This document shows, piece by piece, positions 11,601 to 26,600 of a stretch of DNA of 64,000 nucleotides. The stretch lies in the NCBI GenBank assembly GCA_029168955.1, contig JAPDOI010000361.1:372001-436000 (forward strand). The letters run 5' to 3'. Within the stretch, counting starts at the first letter, position 1, and every line of letters begins with the position of its first letter. Below the pieces are notes generated by a model, which was not told the origin of the DNA, searched no databases, and worked only from the letters and a program-made list of their open reading frames with translations. Both the position numbers and the translations under genes were made by a program. The DNA is from Aplectana chamaeleonis (taxonomy: Eukaryota > Nematoda > Chromadorea > Rhabditida > Cosmocercidae).

Positions 11601-14600
11601 TGAAACCGCTGGAGAAGCTGTAATCTCACTGTTGTTACAAAAAGGTCAGCAACCAAAGGGTATGCGGTTAAAGGCAGTGTTCACGATAAATCTAGTTTTC
11701 AAATTTTTCTATGTGGAACACTACGCTTGCAGAAGCTGGAAGGGATAGGGTTTAGGAAAACAGCAAAAACGGGCCAGAAATCGATAAAAAACGGCTGCGA
11801 AGTGAAGAGTTCGTTAGCCAAGTGCGCCTGCTTAGCCCGCTCCGCTCACCGTTCTGACGAGCTTGCAGTGCCGCGGACATTTTCGACGGCAAATTACCAA
11901 GCAACTTCGCCACGGCCACTTGATCATTTTGTGCACATTTCGCCATTAGCGCGCGTTTGCGGAAAGTAGCAGGGCGCGTAAGCTCGCCCGCACCTTGAAC
12001 CTGTGCGTACGTTAGAAACCGCTATTTTAGCTTATTCTGAGCGCTTTTCCTTGATGCTTATTCACTATTCGTTAACTCACACCCAAACATGCCCATTGGT
12101 CGAATATGATATTCATTGTGAGCACTGCGTTTATATAGTAATTCCAGCCAAATTTTTTCTTGAACTTCCGGAACTGTACCCTATAATGGGGTGGTGAAGA
12201 GCTCAATCCCTCAGATTTTCGCTCACATATTGGATACCTGGAATTTTTCATGTAAACAGGTGTGTGAAACGTCCTCCTATATTCCCCAAGGGGTTTGAAC
12301 CTTTGGGTGGGCGCAAAACTTTAGTCGGTGCGAATTTTTTCCGACCCCTCTTCCCGAATTTGGTTACGGCTCCGAATTTCCTTTTAAACCCCGAATCTGA
12401 AATTCTTTGTGCGAAACGCTAGATAATCCTGCAACACCATCCAACTGACAAATCAATTTGGGTCGACTTTAATTTTCACCATTGGTCGCCCACATACAGC
12501 TGGTCACCCGCGGTTTCCGCAGGTCATCCGGTGTGCTATTAGTACCTCGTTACGAATGTGAGCAGTTTGGTAAGTTTTTTTAATGAAACGTCCGTAACAT
12601 ATCTGAAAACTACATGAAACCTACACTAAAATTATATTTAGAGTGGGGTAGGCGTCCCATCTATGATGAGACCAAGTGTGGGTGCGGTTCACCGTTTTGG
12701 AAAGTCATACTGGTCAAAGTAAGCTTTTTTGGCTAGGAATTTTTCTACGGGAATTCTCGTAGGCGTAGGAGCGTTATCAAGGTTATTCGCACCGGAATTT
12801 CCCCCAAGTGGTGAGTGATGAGAGATGAGAGAGGGCGACCGACGCTGGGCGATTCAGTCGTCACCATGCCGCAACCACAGCGATAAAACTGCGAAATACA
12901 CACATATCATCGCGCGCTCATAAAATTTTGCGAAGTGGGCATAAGCGTTCAGAAAGCCGTAAAGAACTGATTTATACAAGCACTTGATCTCTTCTAAGCT
13001 CTAATTTATTGTTTTTTTTTCAGATCAGGATATCGACCAAAATGGAGCTAATGGTTAGTTATTGGTTTAAGTTCATTGCCAGGTTGTATACATATTGATT
13101 TGCTTGCTTGTTTGTTGTGCTTATAGCACTGGCCTTTGCATTTAACATAAACCAGTCCCATTGATAAATGGCCATGGTCGGTGCGACGACGACGCTGCAC
13201 TTGAACCGGCACTATTCTCAGCAAGACGCCCCCAGCGCCAGAGCCAGGGCGGGTAAATGGCTTCATGACCAAAATTATGCGAAATTTTCCACCCTTAGTG
13301 GCGGAAAAGCTCAATAAGAAACAGGAGTACAACTGGTGCTAGTCCTATTCTTCCGAATTGTCGATCTCAACTCGTGAATGCTCTGATGCAGCCACTAGAG
13401 GAGGTATGATCCTCCCCCACAAAAACGCGAAATATGATATGCTAGAGATCGCTAGTGCAAACCTGCCGCAGTTGAAAAACGAAGTGCTCAGACACCTGCC
13501 TTGGGCCACAAGACAAACGAGAACTGGCAGAGGTATCGTGATGGTAGAAGAGAGAGAGAACCTAAACAGGCAGCAGCGACTGTTTACCCATACGTGATTC
13601 ACCACACTTTTTTTGCCAGTGGAGGTGTTCTACGAGTTATATTATGTATCAACGTACCAACTGCATGCGTATTCAGCCTGATAAACGATATGGATAAACG
13701 GTCGCTGCTGCCTGTTTAGGAGGCCCCTATGAATGGTTATCTTCTTGGCGGTTGGAAACCACAATCTCCGGAAATAAGTTTAAACCAAGGCGTAGTGGAT
13801 TTCGTTAAAACAGAGTGTATCGTTGTTGATTGGCATGAGCGTTCTGTTTTTGCTAAAAGGAAAGAAGATGAGTACACTCGGTTGCCCATAACACGTAAAC
13901 ATTTCATTTACCTACTTACAAAAGCTGAAATTGTGGTTTGTGGCCTTCTACTGTAGTCCGTACTTATTTGCCACTGCCTGTTTTGTTTGAAGCTTGATTT
14001 TTACCGATAATTTTGTTCCTTGAACACGATGTATGCAGATAAAAAAAAACTTCTGCCAGAATCAGGTTTTTTTTTAATGAATTTAGGATCTGAAGAACTA
14101 TTTTAGTACAGAGTATATTAGTGAGAATTTTCTCGTCAGGGTCGTGCCTTCATGATTTTTGCGTGATTTGCGCTGAATTAGACATAATTTTGATGATTTA
14201 CCTCTACCTCATTTTCAAGGCCTAGACGCCTCGGCGTCTATGCCTCGAAAATGAGGTATAGTTAGGGGTATGGTATACATTTGCGACACACGGTCGCGTC
14301 GCTCTGCACAGCGACAGCGACCGCCTCCCGTCCTTTAAATCTGTCGATGTCGCAGTGCACTGCGCAGCGACAGCGACAGTGGTAGCGACAGGCTATGGCA
14401 TATTTGCAGTATGTCAGCCCTCCGCGACACGTCGCTGCGACCCACACACGACAACTGTTCCTACGACGACAGTTGCCGTTGCTTCGATGCGGGTCCCGCC
14501 ACGATTTGTGTTAGATTGCATGCTTGTCGCTCATTACAGCGATAAAGTATACCATAGGCCTTAAGGAGCTACCAAAATAGTATTATTGAAAAGCCAAATT

Positions 14601-17600
14601 TCAGATGAATCAAAGTTAAGGTCGAATTCCGATTAAAGGCCATAAAAACAACCTGAGCCGAAATTTGAAGGAACAATTATGATTTTGATTCTGCCGGTTA
14701 TCGTGGAAAGCTGTTCGGGCGAAAATAGAAGCCAGCTGCGTAGGAGTGGGTGGTAACTGTAAGCTCCGAGAAGACAGGCAGAAGAGGGTAGTATAGTCTC
14801 AAGTGTTATCGCAAACCCGTTCTGAACCCCTCTGTAACAAGACTGGTGATTACCAGCTGATGTGCCAATTTGAGAATTGATGACGCTGGAGGACGAGCTC
14901 ATGCTCACTCTTTCATCTTGAAACGAAAAGTTCATTTTTGAGCTGTCAATCCTATTCCTTGAGAGATCGTTCTACGAATATATTTGAAATTTTATTTTTT
15001 TCTGACTATTCGATTTAAAATATGCTGGAAATTCGACTTTTTCGGACATTCGATTGCGTCGAAATCGAGCATATTCGACAAGTAGATAACAAATCAGAGA
15101 AGACTTAGATAATAATAGAGCCCAAAGAACTCAGAGTAGCAAAATGCACGTAACATCGTCTTATTCACGCGCTCAATCACTACGAGGCGCCCCATCTCAA
15201 TAACTACGAGGCGCCCGTACTTCCAAATGAGACTGTCCGCCGAGGGGGGCTGCGCGCGTGTTGAGCGATCTCGGTATAGGCATTTTTCGGACCTGTAAGC
15301 CATTTGGCAGGATTATTGGACAAATATTGAGCAATATACCAGTCAGCTGTCTGCCGCATTGTGGAGGCTCGTCCGAAAAAAATACCTCCGCGATGGCCGC
15401 GCGATACGCACGCCAACAGCGCGGGCGAACAGTCTCTTCCGGACAGACTTTATGTATCTCACAACTAGTTGGTCCTTTGAGAATGACGTCCTTGTTGCGA
15501 ACCTTGACTGAGTTTCTCATCTTTGAAGATTGTTCACCATATTTTGGCGGAAAATTCACCGTATTTCAAGGCAGATTTAGCTGTTCTACGCGATAAATTC
15601 ACCTGATCTTCGCGGTATATTTTTCCACTCCCACCTAGTCTGTCAAAGAACTTGCCTTTTCAGCGAATTTATCACGCGAAAATGAAACTTAGATTCTCAT
15701 GAGCACCATGTCTCTTTTGTTGAGGCATCAAATATTTTTTGGCAGAGCGCGCACATCTTCTATCAAGCCCACTTCTGTCCATTCTATTTGAATTTCTGCA
15801 TGTTTATGAATCAGCAAAACCCTGGCTGTTCAAAGAGTAAGACTGTTTGGCTTTTCCATCCCAGCTTGCTGAAGAAAATCATGCTTACATAATCCTCCGA
15901 TGTTGCAGTACATGTTGTGGAAGGGTGTCTGGCGAATTACTGAGGTTTTATTTAGGCAAATATTTCAACCACCAAATTTCTGACACTGACAGGCATTTAT
16001 GAAAACCTAACTCAGCGGAGAAACTCAGCACATGGATCTCTGTGGAAGTAACGATGGCTAACAACAAAAATTATGGCTAGCACCCATCAGTGATATCGAG
16101 ACCTCAACAAAGTGGGGCTGAACAAATGTCTTCTGATCACTACGTGAATGCGTTCAGAGAAGTTGTGTTTCCTTTCTGCACACAGTCAGCTTTTTGGAGA
16201 AAAGTGATTTGGAACTTTAGAAGATGTTCCGAACGGAAAGCGAGTTCTAACCCGCGCACGCTGTTGGCAACTTTACAGTAGAGACTTTCCGATAACTTTT
16301 TCTGCAGACAGCGGTTTACAGCGTGACCAAATCGACGAGCGTTGGATCAATGTCGCTCATTAGATTCTCCTTGACAGTTTGGCAGATGAATATGTTCCGC
16401 TAACGCGTTTTTGATCGTGGACCGAGGTACCGGGGCTAATCACACAAGTGGCTGACTCTGCGGCAGACCGAGTGATCCTCAGTGATGGATAGGCGATGTA
16501 CAGCAAGAAGTCGAGATTGAACATGTGGGCGCTGCAGATGCCAGGTCTACCCTCAACGTGCTATCTGGATTGATTTCCGCCGAGAAAGTAGCCCGTGACA
16601 CTATCCGACAAAAACGGGGCATCTAATTGCAACCTATGCGCTCGTTGAGGCAGTTTTACGATGTTGCGACTCGCCCAGAAAACTCTCCGGTTGTTCCAAT
16701 GGTTGGATTTGCCAGCTGTTTCAGGAATCATTGAAATTCCTCATTTTAAGAGTACATAAAGAGGTTAAGCTTACTCCCACTAGGCGAGTATCCGTCCAAT
16801 CTTCTCTGTAAATACTTCAACTTGCCGATTGAGCACACAAACAAACTTGAAGTGATGGATCCCCGTAGGAAAATGTCTGTGCACATGAAACATTTGCACA
16901 AAATTAATCGCCTAAATTGCTAAGAAAATCCTTTCATTTTAGAGGTACAAATATCGGTTTATCCGACTGAAGCACAAGCAAGAGAAGGTCGAGAGGTAGT
17001 TTTCGACTGCCGCGCTCGAACTGCCGACAACTCCTTTTATCCGCCTACCAGGTTCGTTCTTCGATTTCGTTCAAGTTGAATTTTTCTTTTTTTCTTCCTT
17101 CAGTTTTTTTTCCGCTAGTACTTTTTTAATGATGTTGTTGCTCCTTCATTCTCATAATTTCGCATGTTAGCATTACCTTTTTCGAAACCGAAAAACGAAA
17201 AATTTTGCGGTCAAAAATTTGTAGGTTGCTTCCCTACACTATGCTACGTTTGAAAAATACACTTTTTAAAATTTTTCGTTTTTTTTAGTTATTTCGGACA
17301 ATCAAAACCGAAAAACCCCGAACATTTTTCGAAAAATGGTCGCACTTCCCTATCTGCACCAAAAAATCTGGTTTCGGAACGAGAATCTTTATTTTTCGAT
17401 TTCGAAAAAAATTTCCGCACATTATCGTTGAGAGAGCTGTGAACTGCTTTGTTGCAAACTGGGATGTTGTAGGTGGTTTTCACAAAACATACAGCCTTGA
17501 ATTTTCACCGGAACTGAAAAGGTCGAAAAAATCACTGCAGCAATCCTGTAGAAAAAAACGACAGGAAGGGTACTGAAAGTAGTCTGTCTTAAAGGCAGCA

Positions 17601-20600
17601 TACACGCTCGTAAACGTGGTTGGAATAACAATGCGAATCGAACCGTATGGCTTACAACATAATGCCTACGCATTTTGAAGTGTCAAAAATGACCCACAAT
17701 GCCGCTACATAGGTTAGAAATCAGCCCCGTCCTGTATTTTCACGCCCTCGGTATTTGTTCTTTTGCTCCAAAGCAGGGTTGCTCGGTCATTTTCACCGTC
17801 ACTGACGTGTGGTTAACTTGTTAAGCAACCTACCAACAGTACCGACGGTGAATATGACCCAGCAACCTTGCGTTGCAGGAAAAGGGCAAATACAGGGCGG
17901 GGCCAACGTCTAACTAGCGGCATTGTGGGTCGTTTTTGACATTTCAAAATGCGTAGGCGTTGTAATTTGGGCCATACCATTCGATATCCGTAGTTACCTC
18001 AATCACGTTTACGAGCGTGTATGCTGCCTTTAAACGTCCACAAAGACGAAACCTTTCGCACACCCTAGCTCTTTCCCTTAAATTTCACCCATAGACGTGG
18101 ACTAATGAAAACCTGATGTTGACATAACAATCGAATATCGAAAAATTCAAATGGAGTCTACGCAGAAATTAATGCACTATGAAACCCTAAAAAATCATGC
18201 GTCGCCGTACGATTCTAGCCCTGATGTACCCAGAAAACTGAGCTGTGTACCACGAAGTGGGAGCTGAGATACTTTCCTCTGTTACTGCAGCTTGAGTTGA
18301 AGGCTGTGTTCCCAGTAATCTTCATTTTCGAGATGATCGCTTGTTTGGCCCCGGAGTAGAACCGAAATGATGAAAAATATGGGAAAAACGCGTTAGAAGG
18401 ACGCGAAATCCTGCTCTGTCAGTAGAGCTGTTTGCTGTGACATTGAAATCTTTTGTGGACCCGTTCTTTGAAATTCTCTGCCCTCTATTCCTCCGTTCTT
18501 TCCTTCGGACCAGGGGTGAGTGGAATTCCGATTTCCAGAAAAAGGCTCGAAATGCAGAAAACATCTGACTTTTTCAAGAGATTAGAGCTTTCACACTTTT
18601 CCTTGCATAATTCCTAGGGGGCTATCTCGGGCTCTAGATTCGAATTCGAGTTCTGTCTTTGCTTTTCACAGAGCCAGTGTTAATTGCTTTTACATGAAAA
18701 TTATTCAGTAAAGAAGGATAATCCCAAGTCCTCGTGATAGGCGCAGTCACCAGGGCAAGGCTAAGAATTTTGCTGAACGTATTCCCGATTCCCGCTTTCT
18801 GATGGTTTTTTGCGTTCCGATTTCCGAAATTGAAAAGGTCCTTCCGGTTTCCGATTTCCAGAATTCAGAAAAGAACATTTCCGCCCATCTCTGCTTCGGA
18901 CCCTATTCAATACTGTTTTGCATAAAATATTCTTCTATTTCCGATTGGCCCCATTTTTCACAAGTAACAACCACCGAGAACATGTTCATTCTATGGGAAA
19001 ACTAGTCCAGATTTCTACGTAATTCTGATAACCCTTGGTCGCCAACGCATTGTTTTCAATAGAAACTCGGAAACGAAAATCGTCGTGAACACTGCCTTTA
19101 ACGAGTCCACATTTGTCCCTCACAAACAAACTATCAAGTTAAATACCAAGAGTCAAACCAGAACATGGACAACAAATTTCGGCACAAAAAGTTGCAACAA
19201 CATGTCGATATTGTCTGCTTCGACTTCAGCACATTTACGCAACTTGCTGCCGAAAAATTTTCTTCTTGGTCGTTTACTCTTCCACCTCCAACGTTGTTTA
19301 CAACGCATTCGTGGCAGCATATACTTGTCTTCAGTTTTTTGGCCCAGGGGGATCAGTCCGGAATTTCATCGTGTCTTAGACGGACGCGATCGGTGGCCGA
19401 CGTTACATATTTGCACCGGAATTTGGGAAATAAACGGGTCAAGTTAAATTGACCAACCCAATTTCCCTGCAATGTGAATCGTTGAGTGGAAATTCTTGAA
19501 ACAGAAGTTGATACTGAAAATATCACCCTATGGAGTAGCAGAACCCTCTATTCTGGCCCACAAATATCAAGAACCGGTGTGAGCGTTCGCATTGTGGCTT
19601 AATTTTGAAGTGTATTCCTAATGAAATAGCAGCTTGCTCCCTATCTTCCTGACCATCATTTTCTTCAACTGCGAGCGTCGCTTCACCAAAAAATATGTAA
19701 GAATTGGTATTATTTTTCACGTGCGTTGTACTAGAAACAACTGCGTTGATATTGGCTCGTGATTAAAGGCATCGTACGCGCTGAAATCCACTTTCCATTT
19801 TTTATGCTCAACCCCTTCCTCGGGCCCCTGTGAGAACGTACAACGAGCTTGTCTGCTCAAAAACGTACCATTGTGAGCATAGAGGAAGTGGAAAGTAAGG
19901 AATTCCGTTAAAAGGGGCCGGCCCTTCCGTCAGTCATTTGGCACTTTCGCAATATTTGAGCAGAACGTCGTGTCGCTAAGTACAGGGCATGCCACTGTAC
20001 GCTGACGCACCGTCGGACGAAAGTGGCTATATCGACTGGAAATTTCTCGTCACACAACGAGCGATTGCTTCCAACGCTGCGCCAATGGACGAATTGTAGA
20101 ACTGTTCCTTGCGCCCTCCGCGTAATTATCCCGAGTCGATGACGGCGCGAAATTCAAATGATTTTCAGAAGTTTTTTTAAAACGTTTTTTCTTAAAAAGT
20201 TAACGTTTTTGAGCGGGCTTTTCGCTACCTTTAGTCACTATAGGGGGCTAACATCTCAAAAACGCTTAAAAACGAAACATGGTTTCAGCGCGTAGGATGC
20301 CTTTAAAGTCGGCCCGAATGAGACTGTCCGCCAAAGCGGTCGGCGTGCGTGTCGAGCGACTGCGCTGGAGGGACTTTTCCGACTTGTAAATCGGTCACCA
20401 GGAACATCAGACGAAGAATGACTGATGTCGAAATCAGCTGTTTGTAGCCGTCAGAAGTCTCGCTCGAAGAATGCTTCCGCGGACGGCCGCTAGACTGGCG
20501 CGCCGATTGCTGAGGCGCACAGTTTCATTCGGACAGACTATGCCTAAGGGGTCTTCTCAAAGAATCGCGAGACTCCGACCGTCATGATTACTTTGACTGC

Positions 20601-23600
20601 TCATTTTCTTTTGTGTCGCTTTTGAGCGCATTTCCGCGGGATTCAAACCGTGTAAAGTGCGGAAGAGTACGGTATCACCCAAATTTAATCTAAGGAATCA
20701 AGCGATCTACTACTTTTCTTTAAAGCTCCTCTTGTGGTTCTTGTCAGAATAAAGTCGAATTCTGTTCTCAAATTTGATCTTTCGGCACATTATTGGTGTT
20801 AAAATAGTTTTTTTTCAGATGGACCAAAGTCGGCGGTCCACTGCCTCCACACGCTCACGAGTCATCAGGCCGGTTGACGATAAATCCGGTGTCTTTGTCG
20901 GATTCCGGTCAATACGTGTGTGTCGCCTCACACAACGGCAGGACCGTAGAATCACAAGCAACTCTGACTGTGCAGTCGTGTAAGTGATCGAATATTCCAA
21001 CTGAAATCGCCTCGGAGTTTCCAGTCTTGTCACCGGGCTGTTTGCGTCTGATGTCCACCGCGTGTGCGATTGTGTTTTTGGAGGTGGTATCGAAAGCGGT
21101 AAACCTGTGTAACGTCGCAGAGACCACTATCATGCAGCTCATTCATTGCACTAGAAATTTTCGGGCGTCCTTACAGTCAGCACGGATCGCACTGATTGGA
21201 ACGCAAAGCATCAGTGCTATCCGTTCCGACTGTACGTCTAGCGCTACTTTGAATTTTTTTAGCTGGTATTTTCTGTTTTTAGTCTTCGTGTCCTTAAAGG
21301 CAGTGGTCGCGACCGACTATGATTTTCTTCTTTTCCTCTCCAAACCGTCTTCCGGGTTTCGAGTAGTGGGACCTATGAGAGAAAATCGTGAAAAAACCGC
21401 TGTTTTGGCCCAAATTTGAAGCCTGAACATTCTTGTCTTTTGATGGTGAACGACCCCACTCTATTTCTTCCTCTGAATTTCAATGATTTTTGACTGTTCG
21501 GCGTGAGACTGCGATCTTTTTGGGTGGCGCTGTGCACGTGTGCACGAACTGGCATCTTTGGGCCCTAGAAACTCTTATTTTAGCCCACTTTTCACCGTGC
21601 TGCCTTCATTGTTTTTCAGCTGTTTTCGATCTAAGCTGATTTTTTAGTTTTTTTCGGTAACGTTTTTCATCGTAACCACTGCCTTTAAGCATTTCTCTTT
21701 GGTGCCGTTGGTCAAAATTTGTGGATTTGTTTTTCTCGTTAGTCATAGCTGTCAGCGAAATCGGGAATAGCCTACAGTCGCTATAATTTGACAAGAGTTA
21801 TGGGGTTGCACATTAGCTTTTAAAATTACGAAGAATTTCAACAATTCCTTCATGAATTTCCATACAATTTTTTATGACATTTCCAAGTGTTTTGGAACGA
21901 ATGAATTTTTCTAATATGGCCTCTTCGGAAGACTTTAAGTGAACGAACACGTTCGAGTAACATTCAATTTTTTTAAATACATGACTAATTGCGAGAATCT
22001 GTCCACTGTTCGGTGTTGAAGAACATTCAAAAATGAACACATCTTGGAAAACTCGAGTGATGATCCGAATTTTCGAATAGTGCACCAGAACAATTGCAAA
22101 AAAAAATTCCGGCGGCTGTCAGTTTGAATGACCTGACCTGAATTAGATAGAAGACAGTATCGCAAATGTTTCTTTTTTTCCTGGAACGGCGTTTCCCGGC
22201 GCTTTTCTTAGCGCGCGCAGCTCCGCTCTGCCATAACTTGCTTTGGGACATTTTTGGATTTATCTTCAGAAGACGAATGCAGAAGCGTGTAAAATTATGA
22301 AGGTTGAGTCTTTTCGAATGCGAATCTGCCAAGGCGGTCGCCGTGCGTTTTTAGCGGCTGCCCATTATACTTGTTATCCGAAGATAATTTTTCGGATAGC
22401 GGATCGATTCGGATAATGCCAATTTTAAATTTTCCGGATATTGGTTCGATTCAAATAATGCGCTTTCTCAAATTTTCGGATAATGGATCGATTCAGATAA
22501 TACTATTTTTCCATTGATTCGGATACAGATATCCGATCGGATTTTATCTGCACAAAGTTGAGGCAAAACGGTGAAAAATAAACCAGGTACTCAAGGCAAG
22601 CCTTTGAAAACATCCCTTATTGAACAAACAGTAGTACATCATTGCTGCTGCAGCATGTTAACAAACAAACTGCAAGCTTCATATATGCATATTGATGAAA
22701 ATATGAAACCAAATCTTCAATTACTACATACATCTTCGTTGGGAGGCAGAGTATTATCCATACACAGGTTTTTCGAGACAACTAGCAAGTAAAAAGTATG
22801 GAGAGCGACTATACAAATAACTTCTACACTGTGTAATTAGCCATTTGATTACCTCACTTGGCCACGCCCATTTTTCGGCGCCGTAACGACTCTTCGGATT
22901 TCGGAAGGAGGAAAATTCAGGGTTGATGTACTAAATAGAAGGCGGTACGGAGAATGGGCGTGGCCTAGTGCAATTTTATCCGATTTTATACGAAAATTAC
23001 CCGATCTTAACCGAAAGTTATCCGATTTTATCTGAAATTTTACCCCAATTTCATCCGATTTTATCCGAAATTTATCCTAACTTTATCCGATTTTATCCGA
23101 ATTTTCGACCCTTCGGATAATGGTTCGATTCAGATAATGCTGATTTTAAATTTCCCGGATATTGGTTCGATTCAGATAATGTGTTTTTTCGAATTTTCGG
23201 ATATCGGATTACCCGAATCTCGGATATTCGGTCGGACATGCGAAAAAGAGTGATTTGGATACTGAGTATACTGCCCATCGGTCATTCCTCGGAGAGTCTC
23301 CACCCGGCGGGAAACAGCTGAGTACACTCCATTGCGAGGACTACGCACAGCCGGGAATGCGAAATTCGGGTTGTGTTCACTTGTACAGGCCATAAAACGG
23401 CCAAAGTCTCACCGTCGACTGCGTACCACGCGCTGCGCGACCGCACGCGCGTCGGAAGCAGACGAGTTTTGGCCGCCGCGCGACGAGTTCCGGCCGCCGC
23501 GCGACGTTTCGGCCTCCGCGCTGCAGCCGAAACTCGTCGCGCGGCGGCGAAAGCTCGTCTGCTTCCGACGCGCGTGCGGTCGCGCAGCGCGTGGTACGCA

Positions 23601-26600
23601 GTCGACTGTGAGACTTTGGCCGTTTTATGGCCTGTACGAAGAAGGCGTACATACATTTGATAGAATAATGTTCCATAAGGTTTTTCGTCGACTCACTGGC
23701 ATCCGATCCAGTAGCCTTTACAAATCGCGACCATCTAACGCCACTGGTTAGTTACTTTAAACGCTCAAAAGTGGTATCGATTTTATGACATAAATCGAAG
23801 GCTTGGAGCAGATAGTATGGGAAACTAACGAAGAAAACAGCAAAAACTGTATGCAAATAGAGGAATGACGGTTGCTTTTGTCATCGGGTGGAAATGGACG
23901 AGTTACACTGCTCCCGGTTGATGCAGTGAATATTAGCAACGAAACGGTTGAGATGGCGAAGCCAAAAGACTCCTACAATCTGCACTAGAAAGTTCATCTC
24001 ATTGGAAGCATGAAAAACCTGACAGAGTGACCGTATTCGAAGAATCAATCTGGATCATTTTGTATTTTGGGGTGGGGTTGTAGAAGCTGAGGGGCGGGGT
24101 TGACGAAATTGTTTGTTTTGTGTTGCTCAAATTCAGTAGTTTTGACTAGTTTTTGACGCTTCCAACGGTGCGAGCGTTCTACTAGGAGCCATACGGCCTC
24201 AATAGCTTAGTTATCTCAACAACTTTTTTCGAGCAGGTCTGCTGTCTTTAAACCCAGTCTGCTGTTCCTAGACCCAGGTAAAGCTTTAGACGTTTCTTTC
24301 TTTGTTCATCGAGTACGACATATTTAGTAGAAGGCATACCAATCCCCACAATCTCACTTTTTTCAATCGCATGTTGGAAAAGTACCTTGCGTTGTAGAAA
24401 TTTTCTTATCCTTACATTTTAATCATATCCTACACATTTGTCCTGCCATCGTTTTATCACCATTTACTTATTGTCCCTGGTTCTCTAATCTCTTTTATTT
24501 TTTCCCAGTGAGCCTTCCTGCCTCAGGACTTCGTTTCCTAGTGGAGCGAGTGTTTCTGTATTAGGTGTTTCGTGCCTTAAAGGTAGTGTTCACGATAAAA
24601 AATGTGTTTCAGTTTCCACTAGGAATGGGTAGTGGAGGGGCAAACTGTAACATTGACGTCAAAAGAACGCATGAAAACGAGGCAGGAAGAGCCCCAAGAG
24701 AGCCCGAAGTTCCCACTTCGAGCGCAAGGCAAACCCCAAAAGCGCAACGCACGCCCGCCGACGTGAACAAATTAATGGTCGAGATCGTGAGATGAGCCAT
24801 GGTTTCCAATCAAAAGCCCCGTTCTTCCCTTCATTCACAACTTCTCTCTCTACTCAGGTCAGCTCGCATAGATCGGCTGCAAAAGGCGGAAGTTACAAGC
24901 CTCGGAAAACTCGTCCACCATGTTTCCTTAGCTCAATCTTTGAGGGACCATAACTCCGTTTCCAGAAGGTCTTGTACGATATCAGAGACATCATTGGAAT
25001 CAGCATGGGGCCGTTTTCAAGATAGGCGGAAAAAACAGACAAACGATTTTCATCGTGAACACTGCCTTTAAACATGGGTATCCATGTAATAAACAGAAAA
25101 AATTCAAACAAACTTTTGATTTTTCAATTCAATTACAAGTCTGTTGAATATCGAGAACGCACAGTTTTTTTACCTTACTCAAATATCAATTCTGTAGGCT
25201 TTCCGACTGTTAGCAATTGAGCCAAGGGAAGCTTACAGAGGTCTTTTTACCCCCTGGAGAAGTAGGGATTGAATCAGTTACGTCGCAAAATGCCATCAGA
25301 GGTTTGAAATGACTCTTCTGATTCTAGATGGCCCTCAGGAGATGCAGAGCGTATTGCCGTCTTCCGGACAGTGCATGGCCGATGAGAGAGCTTGCGGAAA
25401 CAATGAATGTGTCAAGTCAGACTATGTGTGCGACGGTGAGCCCGACTGTCGAGACCGATCTGACGAGATGAACTGTCCCGCGCTCAGGCAGTGTGAACCG
25501 AATGAGTTCAAGTACGTGCTCTAGTCAAATAGAGAAGCGCTACGAAGGGGTTGTACTCTATATTTCAGATGTCACAATCAGCGATGCGTTCAGAAGATGT
25601 GGTTGTGTGATGGAGATGATGACTGCGGAGACAACTCCGATGAGCTTAACTGCGGTAAGGGATGTATACCTTTGGGAATTGATCACTAGCAACCCCGATT
25701 CCTTCGTCCGACAGAACAGAAAAATTCATATCACTTCGATTTTTTGCTTGAAGGAATTCCGAGCAACGTGTGTGACGTCGGTGTGATATATTGATCAGGA
25801 AACCTGATGTTCTGTCGGATAGCGATAATTTAAGGCGAGAGAAAACGCGACAGCCCGTAAATGATTAGCCGAAGAGAAATGAACGATATCACTATTGAAG
25901 TGGAACTGAGGATAACTTCTAAAATAATGCAAAGATATTACCTTTTATTAAGGAGCCCAGGAGCCAGGCGAAATGTGCAAGAAGACTGAATTCCAGTGTC
26001 TTGATCAACGGCAATGTGTGCCGTCATCTTTCCATTGCGACGGAACAAACGACTGTCGTGACGGAAGTGATGAGGTAAAACAAATCCTACAATCTTCCTC
26101 TACACTACTTCATTCCTTACCAATCAAAGGCGTATTCAGGTCGGATGCGTCCAACCGACTGTTGTTGAGCCTCCGGAGACGAACAAGCAAGTTGCCCAAG
26201 GATCCTCGTTCCAGCTCACGTGCAAGGTGAAAATTCGCTGATTTTTTTTTATGGAAAGCACCCCTTATTTTCAGTACACATTTCATAATTTTCTAGTTTA
26301 TGCCTTTGTACTAAAAAAGAGTCATCTTCAAAAAATTGCCTCCAGTACTTTGTCCGATAACTTTTTTAAATTTCCTGGCCACTGATCATGTTTTTGGTCA
26401 TAAAGCCATCAGCGAAAATAATGACTTTGAAACGAGTTATTAAAAAAGGACGCTAAAAACGCGAGGAAGCGCCGCCATATGCATTCTGGCCAAAGCCAAC
26501 GAGCGGTATTCTACCGTCCTTATCGGAGTGAAATTCCGGTTTGCAGTCGCAGACAACCACTGTTGCTGCACGCAACACGATGATATTCGTGCCGGGACCA

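Noticed and set aside
15197..15596. Overlapping long frames on both strands
   Set aside because: They fall on inverted-repeat element F and follow its composition.
23282..23751. Several Arg/Ala-rich frames on both strands
   Set aside because: They are produced by the GC-rich perfect hairpin at 23383-23637 and mirror each other.
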